From NCBI GenBank assembly GCA_947623455.1, contig OX392534.1, positions 11,976,001 through 12,040,000 on the forward strand: a stretch of DNA of 64,000 bases, in the 5' to 3' direction. This document shows, piece after piece, positions 56,643-64,000 of the stretch. The position numbers were made by a program, and so were the translations under genes. The notes under the pieces were generated by a model that was not told the DNA's origin, made no database searches, and worked only from the letters and a program-made list of their open reading frames with translations. Each line of letters starts with the position of its first letter. Within the stretch, counting starts at the first letter, position 1. This DNA is from Mimachlamys varia (lineage: Eukaryota; Mollusca; Bivalvia; Pectinida; Pectinidae).

Positions 56643-56780
56643 AAGTATTGAACTGCTTTAAGTAGGCTTTCATAGGCAAAATGATTACCCACTGCGCGCT
56701 TCATTGAATTTGCCTTGTCCAGTTGACATTCATGTAGCCTATGAATGCCAACTGAAAGCAGTTCATTGCTTAAAAAAGTG
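56643..56780. repeat. Foldback element, CATTGAACTG family, copy 3
   Basis: AAGTATTGAACTGCTTTAAG pairs with CTGAAAGCAGTTCATTGCTT; inner blocks GGCTTTCATAGGC and GCCTATGAATGCC also pair. A partial fourth copy starts at 58358 (TTTAAGCATTGTATTGCCTT). Confidence 0.85.
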
Positions 56781-56847
56781 AATATGACGCAGAACCACAT
56801 ACATAGTTAAGAAGCAAACATGTTACGTTTACGATATCGTACTGTAC

Positions 56848-57051
56848 CTGTCTCCAGAAACTCCAGCGAACAAATGGGGAACGCACCCTGCCAACGGGAG
56901 GAAATACAGGTCAGAGTGGAACCTCCGGTCATACTGTAGACGGAGTTACATCCATACTGCACTACCGAGTTATTTACGTACGGAAGCTGGGGGCTGACCA
57001 CATGTCCGTGGGCAACGGTAGGTGGACTAGCACAACTCATTATTAAAATCT
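56848..57051 (-). CDS. CCP-TM-Cys gene, sushi/CCP exon (distal duplicate)
   Basis: Paralogue of the exon at 51996-52241 in the same orientation. The domain reads from MSCASPPTVAHGHVVSPQLP through VVQYGCNSVYSMTGGSTLTC to SSRWQGAFPICSLEFLET. All four CCP cysteines and the conserved tryptophan before C4 are present, so it is the more canonical copy. The donor is the same ACAG then GTACAG (56847). The acceptor is less clear: GGGGATTAAG ending at 57052 gives a 204-bp exon of phase 1-1, while an AG aligned with the other copy's acceptor would include an in-frame TAA. It can splice in phase to the second CCP exon, or directly to the transmembrane exon. No exon further upstream was found before the window end. 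Confidence 0.7.
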
Positions 57052-57054
57052 CTT

Positions 57055-57740
57055 AATCCCCTCTATAAACTTTTTACAGATTACAAAACTCTTCAGTATT
57101 CAAAGACAAACACTTCAGTATTCAAAATAAAACCTGGAAAACGGAAAAAAACAACCGAATTTTTGTCTTTGTGGAAATCCAAGATAAAAATTAATTCCAA
57201 TTGGTAATCAGGGACGTACCGATGAATCATTTGTGTAAAAGTCTTACTGTCGTTGCGGTTTTATTTTCTCCATATACGAACCGTTTTACATTTGTACGTT
57301 AATATATATTCTCCCAGATCGTTTCCACGGAATGCCAGCTTCCAGTGTAAGAAGTTCGGTCAGAATCCGTTTCTAATATCACTGACGGGTGTTACATATT
57401 TCCTCACACATGTCGAGATAAGCCAATGCAATGATTAAAATTAATTTGTATACAACTTTTCGACCAGGCAGCAATGAAATTAATTGATTTTAGAAATTTG
57501 TTTTTAGGTACAGATCGATATCATTCAATAGGGCTGTATATATTTAACTCGAGTTTGTTACGTAAGGTGTGTACCGTGTGTCGTGACATTGTTTGAAAAT
57601 TAAAAAATGAGAATTAAATAAATTTGATTTTTCACGAGATGGCGCCCTCATGCGTATTGGGTTGTATCACACCAAGAAAAGTTTCATATTGGTTTTTTTT
57701 TCAAAGTAGTGTCATGAATGTATATATCACAATGGTGGAG
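57055..57740 (-). other. Upstream flank or intron of the distal CCP exon
   Basis: No further exon or signal-peptide frame found. The section at about 57410-57545 is homologous to the flank of the other CCP exon (52615-52780). Confidence 0.5.
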
Positions 57741-57744
57741 AGCT

Positions 57745-58006
57745 CAGGGACCTGAGAATTGTTTCAACAACAATGTAGTTTTGGACCTAAACTAGGGTGT
57801 CGAGAGTAATTTTACATTTTTGGGGGGTTTAGATCATGTTCGGGAAAAATGCACCCTCCCGTGGTCATGGATGGCCTTTATGATCATTGAGTGGGTATTT
57901 TTCCTGAACCCCCCCCCCCCTAAAAAAAAAAAAATAAAGAAAAGCAAAAGCAAAAAACAAAAACAAATGTGTAAAATTACTATAAACACCTTAGATTAGG
58001 TCCCTG
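57745..58006. mobile_element. hAT-like foldback family, short copy
   Basis: Begins CAGGGACCTGAGAATTG and ends ATTAGGTCCCTG, with TTTTGGACCTAAACTAGGGT and GTAATTTTACATTTTTGGGG as in the 688-bp element. The centre is reduced and contains C and A homopolymer runs (57908-57938). Confidence 0.85.
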
Positions 58007-58009
58007 TGG

Positions 58010-59078
58010 TAAAAAGCACAGATTGGCCGGTGAAATTATTTCCAATTCCAAATATTACACAGAATATCTAGGAGGATCCAAACAAACAAAATCGTCAAAA
58101 CATGTGATTCTGTTCTATCACTAAAATTCAATATAATTCTAAATCTAAATCGGTTTTAAACAAATTTGAAGCTCAATGATGCTGAATAGACAACATTTTT
58201 GTCAACACCTAACAGGTTTAAATATCAAGATAGCTACCAAGAAGTCAGCAAACCTACTGTCTCTATAAGAGAAGACATTATTCCTGTTTTTAAGCCAGAC
58301 ACAGAGATTTATCCAACATCAAACACACAACAGGTTGTTCACAGCGATACCAGTTTCATTTAAGCATTGTATTGCCTTAAGTTGGCATTCATAGGCAATA
58401 TCAAAAATGTTTGCGTGTTTGTTTCTTTGTTGTTTCCATATTGTTCCACAGTGTTGCGAGGTCGTCATTCCATCAGGGTTTACCCGTCCGACGTTTTTTG
58501 TTGTTTATACCAGTTTGCAGTTTTCTAGTGCGTGTGGTACAAGACTTTGCTATTTCCTGATGTACATGTACAATATTCATACAATTATATAAATACGCAT
58601 CGTTTTTAGAATTTAGAAGAGAGGGAGACTGTTTATCTTCGAAACCACTGGCGATAACAGGTGGCTTAGATACAAATTTAAACTAGGTTTAGATACAAAC
58701 CTAGGTGACTTTGACATGCTTTTGGAGAAATATGGGATATAACAGGCTCAGATTTATAACTCCATCTTACCTTCACATAGTAGGGCAGACTTCCAGTAAA
58801 TTATGTAGTCTTACAACGTTCCTTCTCCACATACTCGCGGCGAATCATCGATTCAGCAACCTTGGTAAGTAAAAGGTACTTGTTCGAATTCGTTTACTTT
58901 AATTATGGTATGATTTTCAGGAACGAACAATTACAAGTGAATAACGCATTAGCATTAAAACATGAATTACTCATGTACATATGGCAAACAATCCTTAAAT
59001 AGTCCTTTGCAAAAATCAGCATTTTACATCGGTAGCATACGTTGCAACTGAACAAGCCAACGATACAGATATAATTTA
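58010..59078. other. No gene recognised
   Basis: AT-rich. Includes the partial fourth foldback copy at 58358-58410 and, at 58945-59010, sequence matching 51550-51615. Confidence 0.5.
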
Positions 59079-59258
59079 CAAGAGTTGTCTTTCTTCGCCA
59101 ATGTACTTCTACCGCAACATTTGGAGAAAATAAAACGGCACATACACACTACAATAATCAATATAAGGTTCAATCCTTAAATGACAGAGATTTTATTTCA
59201 AATGTTGCGGTAGAAAGTACATACGGTCAGCTTTGATTTGTCAAAGAAAGATAACTCT
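59079..59258. mobile_element. ACAAGAG-type MITE, complete copy
   Basis: About 180 bp with ends ACAAGAGTTGTCTTTCTT and AAGAAAGATAACTCTTGT and inner paired blocks CTTCTACCGCAACATTTG and CAAATGTTGCGGTAGAAAG. Confidence 0.85.
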
Positions 59259-59439
59259 TGTAGTTCTCATGAGGAGGACCAACTATAGTCGGCCTCGTGA
59301 GAATTACGTGTTATTTAGTATTGTTTTTCACTTTCAACATTTTCTATATGATCTACCATATAAACTGTTATACCATGTATCACATGTAAACTACATACTA
59401 CATGTGTTATGTGCAGCCATCACATGTACGGAATACATA

Positions 59440-60440
59440 TATTTCTCTCATAACCGCCATGTTGGATAGAGTTTTCCCATGTAAGAAAGCTACAATGTAT
59501 GTACGAATATAAGACTCTTTCATACATGCGTGTATGTAGGATAGGGATATTCCACCTGAGGGGTCACAAAATGTGGTTTTACCACATTTTGTGATCCCGA
59601 GGGTGGAATATCCCTATCCTACATACACACATAATGAAAGAGTCTTTTTCTCTCATATCAACTACCCGAATAACCTCAAAAACCATGAAAATATGTTTAA
59701 ACAGGCTACCATTTTGAAATTTCAACCTTTTCTTTGAGCTTTTTTGACGAAAACAAATTAGACAGCGAGTTAAAGCATACCATATATTTGCAAACAATGT
59801 TTGCGCAGAAAAATTAATCTCCTCTTCCTGGTTTTTATGGTTAAAAGTTTGTGAAAGGTTTTAATTTTATCACGCCGTCGTTTTCTCTTTCCGGCATCAG
59901 AGTTTACCGTATTCGTGACGTCACGTCATTGTTGAGCCATTGTGACGTCACGTCGCGTGAAATGCTATGTAAGATTATAAGACTCTTTCATGGCCAGGGG
60001 TGTAAGATAGGGAAATTCCACCCGAGGGGTTTTCAAATTTGGTAAAACCCGAGGCTTTGCCGAGGGTTTTGCCAAATTTGAAAATCCCGAGGGTGGAATT
60101 TCCCTATCTTACAGCTTTGGTCATGAAAGAGTATTTTTCTCTCATTTCAACTACCTGAATAAGCTCAAAAAACATGAAAATACTTTTGACTGGCCACCAT
60201 TTTGAAAATATCAAATTTTTCCTTGAATTTTTTTGACGAAAACAAATGATACAGCGAGTTAAAGCATATCCTATATTTGCAAACACAGTTTGCGCAGAAA
60301 AAATAATCTCAGCTTTCTAATGTACACGGTTAAAATATGGTGAAAGGTTTTAATTTCATCACGTCGCCATATTTTTTTTTCGGCAACAGATATTACCGAA
60401 CTAGTGACGTCACGACATTGTTGCGCCATTGTGACGTCAC
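59440..60440 (-). mobile_element. CRE-MITE, two reverse-orientation copies
   Basis: Copy at about 59500-59990: hairpin TAGGATAGGGATATTCCACC with complement, then TATATTTGCAAACAATGTTT, and the TGACGTCA pair at about 59917-59950. A second, diverged copy runs from about 60002 to 60440 with a hairpin GATAGGGAAATTCCACCC, GCAAACACAGTTTGCGCAG and another TGACGTCA pair. Both are inverted relative to the pair at 49.4-50.4 kb. Confidence 0.88.
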
Positions 60441-60589
60441 GCGGTGGCTGTATTGCATTGGTAGGTGTGTGATACAACCACGGCGATCATATGTTTATTA
60501 TATACTTACTGTAAAATACAGGGAAATTGTACAGTATATCTGATAAATACACATGTTTTTAGTACATATCAGCTAACCGGGCCAATATG

Positions 60590-60685
60590 GACAATTCTTC
60601 GCTAAGCGGGCCGAATACACTGTATCAGCCCGCTTGCTGAGCGGGCCGAATACACTGTATCAGCCCGCTTCCGAAATTGTCGTGA
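60590..60685. repeat. Two-copy tandem repeat of small hairpins
   Basis: GCGGGCCGAATACACTGTAT then CAGCCCGC occurs twice, with a 38-bp step. Each copy is itself a stem (GCGGGC with GCCCGC). It is followed by TCGTGACGTCATATGACG. Confidence 0.88.
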
Positions 60686-61000
60686 CGTCATATGACGTTC
60701 TTGATGTTACAACAATCGAAAATGGATAGGAGGACAGATGTTGACGTTGAACTTGGCGAGAAAGTCATGGAGTCTGTCGTTTCAAAAACACTAGAGCTTG
60801 ATGAATTAATAGAAGAAAAAGAGACATAAATGAAGACGCCGATGTAGAGAATAGGTAAATAATTCCGAATCCATTGCTAATGGTATGAATTAGTATCTTA
60901 ACCAACGTCCAGACGATTAAAAAAAGTTAGGAACAAAAAAGAAACATCAAAAACAGATATTCATGGACCGTCACAAAATTCAAAGTATATAATAAATAGA
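60686..61000. other. No gene recognised
   Basis: Short minus- and plus-strand frames only. A plus-strand frame near 60722 (MDRRTDVDVELGEKVMESVV) is short and unsupported. Confidence 0.4.
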
Positions 61001-61121
61001 ATATGACATGGTCATTTCCATATCAGGCCTTGCATCAACCCTCGATCCAATATCGACCCTTGGGCCGATATTGGGATCTCGGGTTGATACAAGGTCTGAT
61101 ATGGAAATGGCCATGTAATAT
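61001..61121. repeat. 121-bp hairpin
   Basis: CATTTCCATATCAGGCCTTG on the left pairs with CAAGGTCTGATATGGAAATG on the right, and inner CCAATATCGACCCTTGGG with GGGCCGATATTGGG, around almost no loop. Confidence 0.92.
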
Positions 61122-61130
61122 TCTCTATGT

Positions 61131-61567
61131 ATTGCCCTAGACAGGCCAGTATTACACACCTAGAAATGAGAGAAAAGGAAATTCAACCCGAGGGATTTTC
61201 AAATTTGGTAGAATCCGAGGCTTTGCCGAAGGTTTTGCCAAATTTGAAAATCCCGAGGGTGGAATTTCCCTATCTTACACCTTTGGTCATGAAAGAGTAT
61301 TTTTCTCTCATTTCAACTACCTGAATAAGCTCATGCAAATACTTTTGATTGGCCACCATTTTGAAAATATTAGCTTTTCCCTTGAGCTTTTTTGACGAAA
61401 ACAAATGATACAGCAAGATTAAGCATACCCCATATTTGCAAACATTGTTTGCACAGAAAAAACATGGCTTTCTTACATGGGCAACTCTATCCAACATGGC
61501 GAGATATGAGAGAAAAATCTTTCTCTCATTTCTAAGTGTGTAATACTGGCCTACTGTCTAGGGCAAT
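61131..61567. mobile_element. 437-bp composite TIR element containing CRE-MITE sequence
   Basis: The ends ATTGCCCTAGACAGGCCAGT and ACTGGCCTACTGTCTAGGGCAAT pair over about 45 bp, continuing into TATTACACACCTAGAAATGA. Inside is a CRE-MITE terminal hairpin (GGAAATTCAACCCGAGG, about 61176-61275) and its TTTGCAAACATTGTTTGC block, ending with the CTCGCCATGTT hairpin arm. Confidence 0.85.
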
Positions 61568-61599
61568 ACACCTATGATCGCTGTGGCTGTATTACACAC

Positions 61600-62225
61600 C
61601 TACCCATGCAATAGAGCCACGGCGTGACGTCACAATGGCGCAACAATGTCGTGACGTCACTAGTTCGGTAAAATCTGATGCTAAAAAGAGGAAAATGGCG
61701 ACGTGATGAAATTAAAACCTTCCACGATATTTTTTAACCGTGTACATTAGAAAGCTGAGATAATTTTTTCTGTGCAAACTATGTTTGCAAATATGGGGTA
61801 TGCTTTATCTTGCTGTATCATTTGTAACCTGTAATGCCGAAAAGACAAAACGACGGGCATGATGAAATTAAGACCTTTCACAAATAATATAACCATAAAC
61901 ACAAGAAAGATGAGATTATTTTTTTCTGCGCAAACTTCGTTTGCAAACAGTAGGTATGCTTAATCTCGCTGTTCGTTTTCGTCAATGACGTTCAAGGAAA
62001 AAATTGAATTTTCAAAATGGTAGCCAATAAAAACGCATTTTCATGAAAACGCATTTTTTTGAGCTATTCGGGTAGTTTGTATGGGAGAAAAAGACTCTTT
62101 CATGACCAAAGGTGTAAGATAGGAAAATTCCACCCTCGTGGTTTTCAAATTTGACAAAACCCTCGGCAAAGCCTCGGGTTTTACCAAATTTGAAAACCCC
62201 TCAGGTTGAATTTCCCTATATTATA
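61600..62225 (+). mobile_element. CRE-MITE, plus-strand copy with internal duplication
   Basis: Starts near CGGCGTGACGTCACAATGG (61620) with the second octamer at about 61650. The AAACCTTTCACAA-type block and the TTTGCAAA block both occur twice (61700-61800 and 61870-61950). It ends in a hairpin with AAAACCCTCGGCAAAGCCTC. The flank at 61575-61615 is the inverse of that at 60445-60485, so this copy and the reverse copy at 60002 form opposite halves of a larger palindrome. Confidence 0.85.
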
Positions 62226-62229
62226 TCTA

Positions 62230-63810
62230 TCTGATAAACTATTCAATTAGTACAGTAAAGTACATTACTGTAATCTAGCATATGTACATTATACTCTTTA
62301 CTAGTAGTACCCTACTGTATAATGTATCTAAAATGCTCACTTATCATATAATTTGACAAAAACAAATCCATCATTTGCTTTTGTAAGCGATATCTTATGG
62401 TCGAAAATGAAATAACCATTCGAATGAAACAAGTAATTAGTTAAAACATGACGTCACTTGAGTCCTATTTGTAATGATGATAGGTGTCGCCACGTGTCTC
62501 TGGATAATTACACAATCTCAATGAAATACTTGTTTACATATACATAGCGAAACAGCTATCTCGTATTACAAAGGATGGGGAAATCAATGAATTACAATAC
62601 ATCCGTGTGGCTGGTCATTCCTATTATTACTTCAAGTGATTGGATGGCTATCACGTGATGGTAGTATGACAGGACAATGTGTACATGGTATAATGTAGTA
62701 TTTGGTTTTCATGTACAGTATTCATGTTTATTAAGTCAACCCGTGAAACGAAGTGGGGGACCGATCCTTCTTCTTCTTCTTACTGCACGTTTTCGCAGTG
62801 GTCATTTATAGGACACTAGGGAGGGAGGGAGGGGGGTGGGGGCATGTTAATCGAAAACTGATCTAAAAAACCCAAAAATGTCAAATTACTCTAACCAACT
62901 TAGTTGATAGATTCGTAAATCAAAAAATTTTGAAAATCAAATACAGTTGTAAAATTCATTAGATTATCATACTTTAATCCGATACAGTAAATAAAAAGCC
63001 CATAACGTGAATTCATACATGTAACATTGTATCAAAAACAACCTGCCGTTGTCTACTATTAACAAACACGATACGAGTTTTTCACTACGTCATCGATTTA
63101 TTATTGTTTATGTCGTAACGCTCTTTAATTTAGAAGGTTGAGTGACATGACATATACATTGAATACCGTTTAGGTACCGTTACATGGGTTTATATTACTC
63201 GTTTTGATGTGATGGTCTGACTTCCGGCTAAAACGAGCCGTTCTACGAGGGCGCTGTGATTGTTCGAGGTCCTGTAGGATAAAATGGGTTTCGTAATGCG
63301 ATGACCATAACGGTATACAAAGTGTATTTTGATCTGCAGAATAAATGATTTATCAGAAATTATTTTGTTGATTGTTCACGGATATATGTCGTTGGTTGAT
63401 TACATGATACCGTCCCTATTGCTACACACCAAAGAATGGTACTTAAATCAACCGATAATTTAACATGGACAGGTTTTAAAAAGTATCACGTACGAGAGTA
63501 ACAGCAATGTAAACATCGCACCATTACGTCACAAACAGCAGCACCAAATAAACAGCTAGATTGGATTGTCATTAATGCAATTTTCAATTAATTTCAGGGT
63601 TTTTCAAACGACAACAGATTCATCGTACATGTTTGAATTGCAATCAGGGCGTGGAAAATGACGAAACTCTCGACGAATATTACAACAGTTTGATTTGTGA
63701 ACTCTTGAAAATACTGTTTTATTAAATCACGTGCTTGGGCAGATTACCCATATATAGATTGTTATCTGCTACTAATGACTCTAGGTTGAGATCACCATAT
63801 TGCAATTTTC
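62230..63810. other. No gene recognised
   Basis: AT-rich with a short TTC microsatellite (about 62768) and a fragment at about 62815-62910 that resembles the hAT-like foldback arm (GGGGGCATGTTAATCGAAAA). No supported frame. Confidence 0.45.
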
Positions 63811-63811
63811 T

Positions 63812-64000
63812 CTATAAATATCGCCCACTATCACCCATTGTAGGAGTGATTTCCGTGGGATTTTCCGACTTTGGAATCACGTAGCCGAGACGGAGACATC
63901 GGAGTAGGTCGTCGTCACTTCCCCCAGGGAAACGAATACGCCGCTTGGTAAGGCGTCCTCGTCGTGTTATTGGTATGCTTCCACTTATGGACGATAACAA
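63812..64000 (-). CDS. Possible terminal exon, cut by the window end
   Basis: An open minus-strand frame enters from beyond 64000 and ends at a stop at 63812. It reads SGSIPITRRGRLTKRRIRFP, then GGSDDDLLRCLRLGYVIPKS. The GC content and codon choice are more gene-like than in the flanks. Without the upstream sequence neither a start nor an acceptor can be placed and no domain is recognised. Confidence 0.4.
   Translation of the reverse strand: MLSSISGSIPITRRGRLTKRRIRFPGGSDDDLLRCLRLGYVIPKSENPTEITPTMGDSGRYL

Noticed and set aside
58920..59258. Third duplicated CCP exon unit
   Set aside because: The similarity to 51550-51990 ends before the exon, and the copy carries complete inverted ends, so a shared MITE and flank explain it better than exon duplication.
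1..64000. CRISPR array, bacterial operon or prophage
   Set aside because: Tandem repeats lack unique spacers, and the window has introns, SINE and LINE remnants and no prokaryotic gene organisation.
63812..64000. Upstream exon of the CCP-TM-Cys gene
   Set aside because: The frame ends in a stop codon at 63812, so it cannot be an internal or 5' exon of that minus-strand gene.

Overview
This is eukaryotic, AT-rich, repeat-dense genomic DNA with no prokaryotic gene organisation. The gene fragments (an intronless Shaker-type potassium channel, sushi-domain exons with consensus GT/AG splice sites), tRNA-derived SINE, LINE remnants and many short palindromic DNA-transposon families fit an invertebrate metazoan. 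The repeat repertoire resembles that of bivalve molluscs; this assignment is an inference from recognised sequence style and no species is claimed.

Layout. 1-12.6 kb: mostly non-coding, with a 45-bp minisatellite (3.7-4.0 kb), degenerate reverse-transcriptase elements (2.9, 6.4 and 10.7 kb), a CRE-containing palindromic element (7.3 kb), a 104-bp tandem array of 12 copies (8.2-9.5 kb), and two exon-like reading frames on the minus strand (9.7-10.5 kb) whose splice phases match. 12.6-21.1 kb: a 5S-rRNA-like fragment, an inverted pair of TTAA-flanked MITEs, exon-like frames on the minus strand at 16.4-16.8 and 19.1-19.9 kb, and an ACAG-rich minisatellite. 21-35 kb: gene-poor, with two more RT-element tails, a possible 22-nt microexon, a 2.47-kb TA-flanked element built of ACTTA motifs, and several hairpins. 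35.8-37.2 kb: the one complete gene, a 479-residue Kv1/Shaker-like channel on the minus strand. 37-45.9 kb: non-coding, with a 1.6-kb TTAA-flanked TIR element and a 48-bp repeat.

45.9-57.1 kb holds the most interesting gene, on the minus strand. Four exons can be joined with consistent phases: two paralogous sushi/CCP exons (56848-57051 and 51996-52241, both phase 1-1), a 100-bp transmembrane exon (50400-50499, phase 1-2) and a terminal exon (45935-46418) for a very cysteine-rich, then basic, cytoplasmic tail. The 5' part (signal peptide and possibly more CCP exons) is not identified and may lie beyond the window. Its introns are filled with a LINE, a tandem pair of CRE-MITEs ending six bases from a splice donor, and a 40-bp repeat that copies the transmembrane exon's splice acceptor several times. 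Use of the next upstream acceptor copy would introduce a stop before the membrane segment is complete.

57-64 kb is dominated by foldback elements: hAT-like, CRE-MITE and small hairpins. A possible terminal exon of another minus-strand gene is cut by the window end. All calls come from reading the sequence; no database or folding program was run.
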